DNA of 27,572 bases. Source: a virus. The position numbers and the translations under genes are program-made. Where the stretch lies: positions 1 to 27,572 of the IMG/VR virus record IMGVR_UViG_3300018048_000047; one strand, given 5' to 3'. Numbering within the stretch: position 1 is the first letter of the stretch; each line of letters starts with the position of its first letter. Shown here one piece after another: positions 1-8,498 of this stretch. A model generated the notes under the pieces. It saw nothing but the letters and a program-made list of their open reading frames with translations. It had not been told where the DNA came from and ran no database searches.

Positions 1-2
1 CC

Positions 3-1280
3 TCTTTTAAAGAAACTCCTAAATTTACTAGATATGTAAAAACAATAGGTGAGTTACAGAAAGATCTTAAATATAGACCTGATCTTAACTATGAAAAAGA
101 AGCCGTAGATAAAGCTATGGAAGTTCGTAAGAGCATTTCTTCATTTAGACAAGAGGATGTTAATAAGGCAGAAGCTTATCATATTGATGGCTTTGGTTCT
201 TTACAAGAATACTATCAATCAGGTTTAGTAGAAATACTAGAATTTGAGGGTGACATATATGATGAACAAGAAGGTGAATTACTAGAACGTAAAATTATTA
301 CTATTATGGATCGCTCTACTATTATCCGTAATGTAGAAAATCCTTCTTACTTAGGTAAAGATACAAAACATCATGTTGGGTGGAGAACTCGTCCAGACAA
401 TTTATATGCTATGGGTCCTTTAGACAATCTAGTTGGTATGCAATATCGAGTAGATCATTTAGAGAACTTAAAAGCTGATGCACTAGATTTAACTATACAT
501 CCACCGATTGCAATTAAAGGTGATGTAGAACCATTTGAATGGGGTCCTGAAGCTACAATTCATATCCCTGAAGATGGCGATGTAAGTATGATGCCTCCTA
601 ATCCTGCTGCTTTTCAAGTTAATAATGAAATAGCAGCTCTTTTAAATATTATGGAAGAGATGGCAGGTGCTCCTAAAGAAGCTATGGGCTTTAGAAGTCC
701 TGGTGAAAAAACAGCATTTGAAGTACAACAGTTACAAAATGCTGCAGGTAGAATCTTTCAACATAAAATTAACAAGTTTGAGGTTGAATTCTTAGAACCT
801 ATTCTTAATACCATGTTAGAAATGTCTAAACGTAATATGGATATTGTAGAAGTATCTCGTGTAATGGATGATGATCTTGGTGTAGCCAACTTCTTATCTA
901 TTACTAAAGAAGATATAACAGCTCGTGGTAAGCTCCGTCCTATCGGTGCCCGTCACTATGCTGCTAGAGCTCAGCTCGTTCAAAACATGATTGGATTATT
1001 TAATAGTCCTATGGGACAACTTATTGGTCCTCATATATCTGCTAAACGTCTTGCTAAGATGGTTGAAGAATATATGGGCTTTGAAGACTATGAGTTTATC
1101 AAGGACAATGCTGCAATCTTTGAACAAGCAGAGACACAGAAACTCATTAATGAGATTCAAGCAAGTATGCAAGCTGAACAAGCTCAACCAGGAATGGAAG
1201 AGCAAATGATGGCTCAACAGGAACAAACGCTCTCAGGAGCATCACAAGGACAAGTTCCTCCTCAAGAGCCTCAAGTTTAA
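3..1280 (+). CDS. Portal (head-tail connector) protein, C-terminal part, truncated by the window edge
   Basis: The frame is open from base 3, without a stop, to the stop at 1280. The first in-frame ATG at 117 is therefore probably internal and the gene starts outside the window. About 426 residues are visible. The segment around residues GAPKEAMGFRSPGEKTAFEV, followed by a long helical stretch (QNAAGRIFQHKINKFEVEF), is the pattern I associate with portal proteins of podoviruses. The C-terminus is rich in Gln and Met (EEQMMAQQEQ), a common portal tail. The portal forms the dodecameric ring at one capsid vertex through which DNA enters and leaves. Its position directly before scaffold and capsid genes supports the call. 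I cannot separate it from other connector types without a search. Confidence 0.75.
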   Translation, partial: SFKETPKFTRYVKTIGELQKDLKYRPDLNYEKEAVDKAMEVRKSISSFRQEDVNKAEAYHIDGFGSLQEYYQSGLVEILEFEGDIYDEQEGELLERKIITIMDRSTIIRNVENPSYLGKDTKHHVGWRTRPDNLYAMGPLDNLVGMQYRVDHLENLKADALDLTIHPPIAIKGDVEPFEWGPEATIHIPEDGDVSMMPPNPAAFQVNNEIAALLNIMEEMAGAPKEAMGFRSPGEKTAFEVQQLQNAAGRIFQHKINKFEVEFLEPILNTMLEMSKRNMDIVEVSRVMDDDLGVANFLSITKEDITARGKLRPIGARHYAARAQLVQNMIGLFNSPMGQLIGPHISAKRLAKMVEEYMGFEDYEFIKDNAAIFEQAETQKLINEIQASMQAEQAQPGMEEQMMAQQEQTLSGASQGQVPPQEPQV

Positions 1281-1281
1281 C

Positions 1282-1310
1282 TTGACTTTTTAAACAATTT
1301 ATGGTATACT
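1282..1310 (+). promoter_or_regulatory. Sigma-70-type promoter between portal and scaffold genes
   Basis: TTGACT at 1282-1287 and TATACT at 1305-1310 are separated by exactly 17 bases, so each hexamer has one mismatch to the host sigma-70 consensus. It lies in the only gap between the portal stop and the 73-aa gene and would boost scaffold and capsid transcription. The expected start site (about 1317-1318) coincides with the ATG at 1318, so a transcript from here would be leaderless for that gene. The spacer also begins with TTTTAAAC, one base from the recurrent octamer GTTTAAAC. Confidence 0.75.
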
Positions 1311-1317
1311 ATTATAT

Positions 1318-1539
1318 ATGGATCTAAAATCAGATAAAGCTAAGTCGCTTACTAAAGATCAAGTATTTAAAGAGATAAAAGATTATCTAACAGAACAGAT
1401 TGAGTTGTCAAGACGTAAATGTGTAGATGAAGATAATTTCTCTTTTCCTGCATGGTCTGAACATCAAGCATATCAACTTGGCTTTCAAAAGGCTTTTTCT
1501 AAACTATATAATCTTATTCCTGACCAAGGAGAAAAATAA
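1318..1539 (+). CDS. Hypothetical 73-aa protein ahead of the scaffold gene
   Basis: The protein is small, charged and mostly helical in appearance (MDLKSDKAKSLTKDQVFKEI at the start, FPAWSEHQAYQLGFQKAFSK near the end). I do not recognise the family. No Shine-Dalgarno sequence precedes the ATG; a promoter -10 box ends only seven bases upstream, so translation may be leaderless, or may depend on readthrough mRNA from the portal gene. Its stop overlaps the next start (TAATG at 1537-1541), which implies translational coupling to the scaffold-like gene. A role in head assembly is possible from position only. Confidence 0.7.
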   Translation: MDLKSDKAKSLTKDQVFKEIKDYLTEQIELSRRKCVDEDNFSFPAWSEHQAYQLGFQKAFSKLYNLIPDQGEK

Positions 1540-2261
1540 TGGCTGAAGATAATAATACACAAGAACAACAACAAGAACAAGTTTCCGAGTCGACTACCCA
1601 AGAGACTCAGCAAGCAGATACTTCTACTCCCAAGTTTGAAATTCCGACAGAAGCTCAAGACTTTGTAGGAGAAGGTAAAAAGTACAAATCTGCAGAAGAT
1701 GCGTTAAGATCAGTTCCTCATGCACAAGAGCATATCAAAACCCTAGAGGATGAGATGGCTCAGTTGAAGGAAGAACTTACAAAACGTAAAACTGCAGCAG
1801 AACTACTCGATGAAATGAAGTCTGGCATTCAACCAACAGAGGCTACCCCTCAAGGTGTTGAATTTGATCAAGATAGCTTAATGCAGTTAGTTAATCAAAC
1901 TATTGAGCAAAAAGAACAACAATCTAAAGCAAAGCAAAATGCAGACACAGTAGCTTCTAAGTTTACTGAGCAGTATGGAGCTGAAGCTGAAGTTGCTTAT
2001 AATAAGATTGCTCAAGAAGCAGGTCTAACTGTACAACAACTTAATAACTTAGCTGCAACATCTCCTAATGTTGTAATGAAGCTTGCAGGCTTTGATACTA
2101 AATCTACACCAGTAGGTAAAACATCAAGCTCTGTTAATACACAAGCTTTAAACAACACAGCGAAACCACAAATGTCTGCTAGAGTACCGAGAGGTGCTTC
2201 TACTAAAGACATGTTAGCTGCTTGGAATAATGCAGGTGAGAAAGTTAAATCTCAATTATAA
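1539..2261 (+). CDS. Capsid scaffold-like protein
   Basis: The 240-residue protein has an extremely Gln/Glu/Thr-rich, probably disordered N-terminus (residues 1-35). A predicted helical or coiled-coil segment follows at about residues 60-90 (EHIKTLEDEMAQLKEELTKR), and the C-terminus is basic. This composition and its place immediately before the major capsid gene are typical of phage scaffolding proteins, which template procapsid assembly and then leave. The family is poorly conserved in sequence, so the call rests on composition and synteny. Its start overlaps the preceding stop (TAATG). Confidence 0.75.
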   Translation: MAEDNNTQEQQQEQVSESTTQETQQADTSTPKFEIPTEAQDFVGEGKKYKSAEDALRSVPHAQEHIKTLEDEMAQLKEELTKRKTAAELLDEMKSGIQPTEATPQGVEFDQDSLMQLVNQTIEQKEQQSKAKQNADTVASKFTEQYGAEAEVAYNKIAQEAGLTVQQLNNLAATSPNVVMKLAGFDTKSTPVGKTSSSVNTQALNNTAKPQMSARVPRGASTKDMLAAWNNAGEKVKSQL

Positions 2262-2273
2262 TAAGGAAATATT

Positions 2274-3257
2274 ATGTCACAATTAACTAGCAATACTACA
2301 GCTTTTATTGAAGCTCAACAGTATTCACAGTTTATTCTTGAGAACTTACACGACTATCTATTGCCAGAAGGTATGTGGAGAGACGTAACTGACTTCGGTT
2401 CAGGTACAACTCTTAACATCAAGACAGTAGGTACTGTAACTCTTCAAGATGCTGCTGAGGATACTCCTCTTAACTTCTCTCCTATTGACACAGGTAACTT
2501 AACACTTGCTATTACTGATTATATCGGTGATGCTTGGAAAGTTTCTGATGACCTTCGTGAAGATGGTTCTCAAGTAGACACACTCATGGCTATGCGTGCT
2601 ATGGAATCTACTCGTGCTTTAGGTGAAAACCATGAAACTAAGTTTTTAGCAGCTACTAACTCTGCTCAAACAGGTGCAGATGCTAACTTAGTAAATGGTC
2701 GTCCACATCGTTGGGTTGCAGGTGGTGCAGGTGCTACTACTCGTAACATGACATTAGATGACATCATCGCTATGAAATTAGCATTTGATAAAGCTAACGT
2801 TCCTTCAGGTGGTCGTATCGCTATCGTTGACCCTGTTGTTGAAGCTACATTAAACAGCATTCAAAACTTAGTTAGCGTATCTAACAACCCAATGTTCGAA
2901 GGTATTGTAACAGAAGGTTTTGCTCGTGACCATAAGTTTGTAAGAAACATCTTTGGTTTCGACATCTACACTTCTAACTTCTTACCATCACTAACAGCTA
3001 CAGAAGCTATCAATGGTGCTGCTTATGGCTTAGCTAATGATACTGCTGAAGTTGGTGACAAGGCTAACGTATTCATGTGTGTTGCTGATGATTCATGCAA
3101 ACCAGTTATGCACGCTTGGAGACGAGCTCCTCAAACAGAAGGTTGGAGAGATCAAGAAGAAAGAGCTGACAAGTATCAAGTTACTTCTCGCTTTGGTTTC
3201 GGTGCTCAACGTGTAGATACACTTGGTGTTATTTTAACTGACGAAGCTACATATTAA
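2274..3257 (+). CDS. Major capsid protein
   Basis: The 327-residue protein starts MSQLTSNTTAFIEAQQYSQF and includes FGSGTTLNIKTVGTVTLQD, a pattern I associate with major capsid proteins of marine podoviruses. It is expected to adopt the HK97 fold and form the icosahedral shell. The start is preceded by AAGGA at good spacing. The gene has more C-ending codons (AAC, GAC, TTC) than its neighbours, in line with high expression. It sits between scaffold and a small capsid-associated protein. The N-terminal 17 residues recur in the 42-aa protein at 5141-5269. Confidence 0.88.
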   Translation: MSQLTSNTTAFIEAQQYSQFILENLHDYLLPEGMWRDVTDFGSGTTLNIKTVGTVTLQDAAEDTPLNFSPIDTGNLTLAITDYIGDAWKVSDDLREDGSQVDTLMAMRAMESTRALGENHETKFLAATNSAQTGADANLVNGRPHRWVAGGAGATTRNMTLDDIIAMKLAFDKANVPSGGRIAIVDPVVEATLNSIQNLVSVSNNPMFEGIVTEGFARDHKFVRNIFGFDIYTSNFLPSLTATEAINGAAYGLANDTAEVGDKANVFMCVADDSCKPVMHAWRRAPQTEGWRDQEERADKYQVTSRFGFGAQRVDTLGVILTDEATY

Positions 3258-3272
3258 TAGGGAGACGAAACA

Positions 3273-3728
3273 ATGAGCTATGAAAATGATGCAAAAAGAG
3301 GAGTAGCTAATCACTATGGTCCTCGTGGAACTGATGCCAAGTATGGTGGTCAGGCTAAATCAACAGGTAAGGTTAAACGTGCTGAGTGGACTTTCACTTA
3401 TGACGACTTACCAGTAGCAGGATCTAACAACTTAGGTCACGTTATTCCTGCTAATGCAACAATCGTATCTGCTAAGTTTATTGCTGATGAAGCATGGACT
3501 ACAGGTACTGCACTTAACGTAGGCTTGTATAAAGCTGACGGATCAGGTGTAGTAGATGCTGATGCTTTTGATGCTATCGCTAATCCTGCAGCAGGTGCTC
3601 TTGTAGTAGGTGATGGTGCTTTAGTAGGTGCCTCTATTGGTGCCGTAGCAGCAGAACTACAAGTTACTGACACAGTAGGTGACTACGATGGTGGTAAAGC
3701 AACAGTTATTGTTGAATACTACGTTTAA
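3273..3728 (+). CDS. Probable capsid-associated (decoration) protein
   Basis: This 151-residue protein is rich in Ala, Gly, Val and Asp. A polar N-terminus (SYENDAKRGVANHYGPRGTD) is followed by a beta-rich body (VIPANATIVSAKFIADEAWT) that ends in VIVEYYV. A good ribosome binding site (GGGAGA) lies 16 bases after the capsid stop. Its place between the major capsid gene and a strong terminator suggests an abundant head protein such as a decoration or cement protein. I do not recognise the family with certainty; the function is inferred from position and composition. Confidence 0.65.
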   Translation: MSYENDAKRGVANHYGPRGTDAKYGGQAKSTGKVKRAEWTFTYDDLPVAGSNNLGHVIPANATIVSAKFIADEAWTTGTALNVGLYKADGSGVVDADAFDAIANPAAGALVVGDGALVGASIGAVAAELQVTDTVGDYDGGKATVIVEYYV

Positions 3729-3764
3729 TTAGGATAGGGGTCTTCGGACCCCACCTAATCTTTT
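3729..3764 (+). terminator. Rho-independent terminator after the capsid genes
   Basis: A hairpin is formed by TTAGG (3729-3733) with CCTAA (3754-3758) and by GGGGTC (3737-3742) with GACCCC (3747-3752), closed by a TTCG tetraloop (3743-3746). It is followed by TCTTTT. This is a near-ideal intrinsic terminator with a stabilising UUCG loop. It would end or attenuate the capsid transcript before the fibre and tail genes. Confidence 0.9.
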
Positions 3765-3778
3765 AGGAATATATATTT

Positions 3779-4354
3779 ATGACAATACAACATAACATTA
3801 TCACAGATCCAGATATACATGAACCTAAGGGTGTAGCATCAGCTACAAGTGGTAAAGTATATATTTCTAATGGATCAGGTTCAGGTGCATGGGAATACCC
3901 TCCTGGTAAAGCTCATGCTGAAATCTATATATCAGGTGGAACAACTGCTCATACATTAGCAGGTGCTTCTGCTTATTCTTTACTTAATCCAAGTGGAGAA
4001 TGGACTGCCTCAGGTAATGAAGACATTCTTACAGTAACTCCAGGTAGTGGTATTATTACTCTTAACCAAGCAGGTCACTATTTAGTAACCTTTTGGATTA
4101 ACTTTACAACAACAGCTATTGCTTCAGGATCTGCTTATAACTTTAAATATGCTCTTGATGGTTCAGTAGGAACTAGATTAAGTTCTGTTGTTAAACCTAC
4201 TAATAATGTTGATAAACTAACATTATCATCAACAGGTACACTAGCAGCAACAGCAGGTCAAACCCTATCAATGTTTGTAGGTGGAGATGGAACTTCTTCA
4301 GGAGAAGCTATTACTCCTACTGAAGCAGGTTTAGTTGCTCTATTCTTAGATTAG
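3779..4354 (+). CDS. Beta-sandwich decoration or fibre-like structural protein (C1q-like appearance)
   Basis: In this 191-residue protein the N-terminal 45 residues are polar (MTIQHNIITDPDIHEPKGVA). The remainder is Gly/Ser/Thr-rich with alternating hydrophobics. It contains ILTVTPGSGIITLNQAGHYL and ends EAGLVALFLD, a layout that resembles the C1q/TNF-like jelly roll seen in phage head fibres and decoration proteins. It probably sits on the outside of the virion, but whether on head or tail cannot be told. The ribosome binding site AGGA immediately follows the upstream terminator, so its mRNA comes from readthrough or from a promoter I cannot identify. Confidence 0.6.
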   Translation: MTIQHNIITDPDIHEPKGVASATSGKVYISNGSGSGAWEYPPGKAHAEIYISGGTTAHTLAGASAYSLLNPSGEWTASGNEDILTVTPGSGIITLNQAGHYLVTFWINFTTTAIASGSAYNFKYALDGSVGTRLSSVVKPTNNVDKLTLSSTGTLAATAGQTLSMFVGGDGTSSGEAITPTEAGLVALFLD

Positions 4355-4364
4355 GAAATAAATT

Positions 4365-5141
4365 ATGGCTAAAATGACACTACTTGAAATAGTACAAGAC
4401 ATCATGTCAGACATGGATTCTGATGAGATTAATAGTATTAATGATACAGTTGAAGCTCTTCAAGTAGCACAGATTATTAAATCAACTTACTATAATATTA
4501 TAGATGGTAAAGACTTTCCTTTTCTTTATGAATTATTTCAATTAGAATCTAGTGGAACTGCTTCTAGACCTACTCACATGAGTCTTCCAGAAACTATTAT
4601 TGATTTAAAAACTATAAGTTATAATTGTAGAAAATCAACAGATACAAAAGACAAGTACAAAGAGATTCTTTATAAAACACCTGAAGACTTTCTTTATATC
4701 TTAAATCAAAGAAATAGTTCAGAGTCTAATGTTACTACTGTAACCGACACTACAGGTATTTCATTACTTATTTACAATGATAAAGCTCCCCAATACTTTA
4801 CTTCATTTGATGATGATAATCTTGTATTTGATTCTTATGATAATATTGTAGACTCTACTTTGGTTAAAGCAAAGACTCAATGTCATGGTAAACGTTCAGT
4901 AGCTTTTACATTATCTGACACTTTTACACCTGACTTACCAGTGCAAATGTTTACATACTTACTTGCTGAAGCTAAGTCAACTGCTTTTGTAACATTAAAG
5001 CAGATGGCTAATCCTAAAGCTGAACAAGTGTCTACTTCTCAAAGACGTAGAATGGCACAAGAAGCTTGGAAACTTAAAAAGGGTATTACATATCCAAACT
5101 ATGGTAGAAGAGCAGGAATAAAAGGAAAACCTAACTACTAA
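4365..5141 (+). CDS. Head-tail adaptor / tail tube protein A-like
   Basis: The 258-residue protein starts MAKMTLLEIVQDIMSDMDSD and continues with INDTVEALQVAQIIKSTYYN. This N-terminal helical signature matches the tail tubular protein A / gp4-like connector family of podoviruses. That family forms a ring between the portal and the tail nozzle. The C-terminus is strongly basic (RRRMAQEAWKLKKGITYPNY). Synteny (after capsid, before tail tube B) agrees. The stop overlaps the next start as TAATG at 5139-5143. Confidence 0.75.
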   Translation: MAKMTLLEIVQDIMSDMDSDEINSINDTVEALQVAQIIKSTYYNIIDGKDFPFLYELFQLESSGTASRPTHMSLPETIIDLKTISYNCRKSTDTKDKYKEILYKTPEDFLYILNQRNSSESNVTTVTDTTGISLLIYNDKAPQYFTSFDDDNLVFDSYDNIVDSTLVKAKTQCHGKRSVAFTLSDTFTPDLPVQMFTYLLAEAKSTAFVTLKQMANPKAEQVSTSQRRRMAQEAWKLKKGITYPNYGRRAGIKGKPNY

Positions 5142-5269
5142 TGAGCCAACTAACATCAAACACACAAGCCTTTGTACATTCACAACAGTATGGAATGGTG
5201 AAGAAACCTGGAGTGAAAGTTACAAATCCGTTTAAACAATTTCAAATTAAGTCAACAAAGAGGAAATAA
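5141..5269 (+). CDS. 42-aa protein with a copy of the major capsid N-terminus
   Basis: The ATG overlaps the preceding stop (TAATG) and the reading frame runs 42 codons to TAA at 5267-5269. Residues 1-17 (MSQLTSNTQAFVHSQQY) match residues 1-17 of the major capsid protein at 13 of 17 positions. Most of the shared residues in the first ten positions use different synonymous codons, so this is not a recent DNA copy. The rest is basic (GMVKKPGVKV, ending KSTKRK). The Shine-Dalgarno sequence for the next gene lies in its last codons. A function in head assembly, such as binding what the capsid arm binds, is my inference; no family is recognised. Confidence 0.7.
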   Translation: MSQLTSNTQAFVHSQQYGMVKKPGVKVTNPFKQFQIKSTKRK

Positions 5270-5271
5270 AT

Positions 5272-5712
5272 ATGGCAGAAGACAAGAAAAGTAAACAATT
5301 AAAGAGATTTAGTCCTTCTAAAAGAAATACAAATAAAAAGAAGATAGATGAATATCTTACTAAAAGACAGGCTGATACTAAACTTCCTAGTCAAGTATAT
5401 TCACCTGTTGATACAACGGGTCGCCCTGATTACACAGAAACAACTACTCGTAAAAATGTAAGAGTATCTCCTTCAGTTAAACCTAATGAAGACATGAGCA
5501 ATAGAGCTACAACTTATACTGATAAATATCCTAAGTATGAAACTTCTTCTTCTAGTTCTAGTATGGAAAATACTTCTTCTATGCCTACAGAATCTAATAA
5601 AGAAACAGCTACAGGTACACTTTCTGCTAAAACAGAAACTACATCTAGTGATCGTATGTCATGGGCTAGAGAAGCAGAGAAAAAAGCTCGTAAAATGATG
5701 GGAGGTCGCTAA
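5272..5712 (+). CDS. Hypothetical 146-aa Ser/Thr/Lys-rich protein
   Basis: This low-complexity hydrophilic protein starts MAEDKKSKQLKRFSPSKRNT, has a serine run in the middle (ETSSSSSSMENTSS), and ends in a basic helix (REAEKKARKMMGGR). It looks largely disordered. A good ribosome binding site (AGAGGAAA) is placed inside the preceding small gene. The stop overlaps the next ATG (TAATG). It lies in the tail gene cluster, so it may be a virion or assembly protein, but I do not recognise it. Confidence 0.75.
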   Translation: MAEDKKSKQLKRFSPSKRNTNKKKIDEYLTKRQADTKLPSQVYSPVDTTGRPDYTETTTRKNVRVSPSVKPNEDMSNRATTYTDKYPKYETSSSSSSMENTSSMPTESNKETATGTLSAKTETTSSDRMSWAREAEKKARKMMGGR

Positions 5713-5948
5713 TGGCTCAAGATCCTAAGATGAAAAAACCTAGTGAAATGACTGCTGAAGAAATTGCAGATATTCGTGATAAGTATTCTACTAAAGCTAC
5801 AATGGGTGAAGGTAAACCAATGTCACCTATTGATGCAGGTAAGAAACTATACGAAGGTATGAAAAACATAGTACAAGATTCTATGGCAAGAACTATTCAA
5901 TCTAGAGAAGAAAATAAAGAAAACTACAAGAAAACTAAAATTAAATAA
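5712..5948 (+). CDS. Hypothetical 78-aa charged protein
   Basis: This short, lysine- and glutamate-rich protein is without Cys or Trp (MAQDPKMKKPSEMTAEEIAD at the start, SREENKENYKKTKIK at the end). The start overlaps the stop of the gene before it, and GGAGG lies seven bases upstream, so it is coupled to that gene. It is helical in appearance and not recognised. It belongs to the virion operon by position. Confidence 0.7.
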   Translation: MAQDPKMKKPSEMTAEEIADIRDKYSTKATMGEGKPMSPIDAGKKLYEGMKNIVQDSMARTIQSREENKENYKKTKIK

Positions 5949-5962
5949 CTTAAGGATATACA

Positions 5963-6229
5963 ATGGATACATTTATGACCCCAAATGGTAAGGAGATAAA
6001 GATTGTTAATGCTCCAGGTACTGGACATTATAAAATACAATTTACACAAGGTGGAGAACTTCCACATGAATTAACAGGATTCTATACTTCTAGTGCTATA
6101 GCACAAGTAGCTGTTCGTAACTATCTATTAAATAATAAAGATAAGTTTGAAAAGAAAGCAGAGAATAAGAAGTTTGTTAATGAGCTAAAACAGTCCTTAA
6201 AAGAAAAAGAACAACCTACTGAGGAATAA
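5963..6229 (+). CDS. Hypothetical 88-aa protein
   Basis: The protein starts MDTFMTPNGKEIKIVNAPGT; a small beta-rich N-terminal half is followed by a charged helix (NYLLNNKDKFEKKAENKKFV) ending in KEKEQPTEE. The ribosome binding site AAGGA lies upstream of the ATG. The codons at its end (gaggaa) supply the Shine-Dalgarno sequence for the TTG start of the tail tube B-like gene, so the two are coupled. I do not recognise the family. Confidence 0.7.
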   Translation: MDTFMTPNGKEIKIVNAPGTGHYKIQFTQGGELPHELTGFYTSSAIAQVAVRNYLLNNKDKFEKKAENKKFVNELKQSLKEKEQPTEE

Positions 6230-6233
6230 TTAA

Positions 6234-8498
6234 TTGGCAGCTAAAACTGAAAAAGTCTTTAGATCCTTTGTTAAGGGTTTAATTACAGAGGCTAGTCCTC
6301 TAACCTTTCCAGAGAATTCCTCTATTGATGAGCAAAACTTTGTTCTTAATAGAGATGGTTCTCGTTCAAGAAGGTTAGGATTAGACTATGAAGGTTTATA
6401 TGCTAAGACATCTACTGGCTTTACAGCAGATGATATTAAAGAAGGTAAACAATCTTTTCATAGATGGGATACCCCTAGCAGTGATGCTTCGATTGCTATA
6501 GGTGTTGTTCGTATTAAAAACAAACTATGGTTTGTAGACTTACTTACAAATGCTCCTAGTGATAACTTATTAAATAGTGGTAGTTCTATTACCATAGCAG
6601 GATTGTCTAATAACAATATAGAAACTGCTGTTATTAACAATCAACTACTTATTGTAGGTAAAGATATAGAAAAACCTATACTACTAAACTATAATAGTAC
6701 TACAGATACTGTAACACAATCTACAGTTGATATTAAAGTTCGTGATATATGGGGTTTAGATGATGGTCTTGAAATAGATGAAAGACCTACAACTTTATCA
6801 AATGAACATAAATATAACCTCCGTAACCAAGGTTGGAATGAAGATATTGTTACTAATAGTGGTACTTATCCTGAAGCATTAGATTATACATTCCAAGATA
6901 GAGGCTACTATCCAAGTAATGCTGATCAGTGGACAACAGGTAAAGGGTCAGATCCAGGAAGTTCTGCTAACTATGAAAAGTATGATCCTGAGATCATGGA
7001 GAAAAACTCTACCTCTAAATATCAAGCACCTAGAGCTTCTAACATTATAGATGCTTTTGATAGAGGTTCTTCAAGAGAAGCTAATACAGATGTAACAGGA
7101 CTTAATTCAGATACAGAAAATGGTAAAATATCTACTGTTGCTTCTTATGCTCAACGTCTATTCTATTCAGGTATTGATTCTAATATAACAGATGGTGATG
7201 CTAGATCTCCTAATTATAATGGTTATATATTCTTTACTCAAGTTGTTACCTCTAATGAAAACATAGGTAAATGCTATCAAGAAAATGACCCTACTGATCC
7301 TTCTCTTAATGATGTAGTTGACTCTGATGGGGGTACTATTCAAATACCAGAAGCAACTCGTATTATTAAAATAGTTTCATCACAAGCATCTTTACTTGTA
7401 TTTGCAGAGAATGGTGTATGGGAAGTATATGGAGATACAGGTGGATTCTTTGCTACTTCTTTCCAAGCAAGTAAGATTTCTACTAATGGTGTATTTAATC
7501 CTAAGTCTATTGTTAATGTTAATGGTAACTTTGTATACTGGTCTAAAGCAGGTATTTATATCTTAACTCCTGATGCAGCAGGTGGACGATTTAAAGCTGA
7601 GTCAATATCATTGACTACTATACAATCATTATACCTTAACATTCCTGATATAGGTAAAAACAACTGTCGAGGATTCTTTGATGAAAAAGAAAATAGAGTA
7701 CGTTGGTTATATAATGATTCAGATGACACTACTTATACGAACAATAATTATATAAACAAATATACAAAAGAACTAATCTTTGATTTAACACTCCAAGCAT
7801 GGTATACAAATACGTTTAGTGACTTAGCATCAAATTCACCCTATGTGGCTGACTACATTGAAGTGCCTGGATATGCAGTATCTACTTTTGATCAAGCTGT
7901 AGAAGTTACAAATGGAAATACAGTTATTGATAGTAATACTGATACTGTTGTAACAACAGAGGATCTTTTATTAAATAGAAGTTCACAGTTTAGTTATCTA
8001 ACTATTGTAGGTACAACCTTTACTATATCTAAATTTAACAATGTAGCTTTTAAAGACTGGGAAACTGAAGATGGTGTTGGTTCTTCTTATATTAGTTATA
8101 TTGTGACAGGATATGAATTATTTAATGATGTCATGAGAGAAAAACAAACTCCTTACATATTCTTTTACTTTACTCGTACTGAAGATGGTTATACAGCTAG
8201 TGGAGATACTTTAACACTAAATAATCAATCATCATGTAAAGTACAAGCTCAATGGAACTGGGCAGATAGTGCTAATAGTGGTAAATGGGGAAATGAATTT
8301 CAAGCATATAGATTATTAAGAAATTATATACCTACAGGAGCAGGTGATCCATTTGATTATGGTGATGGTGTCATTGTTACTAAAAGTAAATTAAGAGGTT
8401 CAGGTAAAACATTAAGTATTAAGATAACTTCAGAAGAAGGAAAAGATATGAAATTGCTAGGGTGGGCTCTACCTGCTACAGCAACTTCAAATGTATAA
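6234..8498 (+). CDS. Tail tube (nozzle) protein B-like
   Basis: This 754-residue protein uses a TTG start at 6234, with GAGGA eight bases upstream; no nearby in-frame ATG exists. The N-terminus (VFRSFVKGLITEASPLTFPE, then NFVLNRDGSRSRRLGLDYEG) is the hallmark of podovirus tail tubular protein B / gp12-like proteins. These form the nozzle at the tail tip and have a beta-propeller-like body. The segment FAENGVWEVYGDTGGFFATS in the middle is also characteristic. Length is close to T7 gp12 (about 790). It follows the A-like adaptor at the expected distance. Confidence 0.85.
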   Translation: MAAKTEKVFRSFVKGLITEASPLTFPENSSIDEQNFVLNRDGSRSRRLGLDYEGLYAKTSTGFTADDIKEGKQSFHRWDTPSSDASIAIGVVRIKNKLWFVDLLTNAPSDNLLNSGSSITIAGLSNNNIETAVINNQLLIVGKDIEKPILLNYNSTTDTVTQSTVDIKVRDIWGLDDGLEIDERPTTLSNEHKYNLRNQGWNEDIVTNSGTYPEALDYTFQDRGYYPSNADQWTTGKGSDPGSSANYEKYDPEIMEKNSTSKYQAPRASNIIDAFDRGSSREANTDVTGLNSDTENGKISTVASYAQRLFYSGIDSNITDGDARSPNYNGYIFFTQVVTSNENIGKCYQENDPTDPSLNDVVDSDGGTIQIPEATRIIKIVSSQASLLVFAENGVWEVYGDTGGFFATSFQASKISTNGVFNPKSIVNVNGNFVYWSKAGIYILTPDAAGGRFKAESISLTTIQSLYLNIPDIGKNNCRGFFDEKENRVRWLYNDSDDTTYTNNNYINKYTKELIFDLTLQAWYTNTFSDLASNSPYVADYIEVPGYAVSTFDQAVEVTNGNTVIDSNTDTVVTTEDLLLNRSSQFSYLTIVGTTFTISKFNNVAFKDWETEDGVGSSYISYIVTGYELFNDVMREKQTPYIFFYFTRTEDGYTASGDTLTLNNQSSCKVQAQWNWADSANSGKWGNEFQAYRLLRNYIPTGAGDPFDYGDGVIVTKSKLRGSGKTLSIKITSEEGKDMKLLGWALPATATSNV

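Noticed and set aside
117-1280. Portal gene starting at the ATG at 117
   Set aside because: The same frame is open without a stop to the window edge and encodes sensible sequence upstream, so the ATG is internal to a truncated gene.
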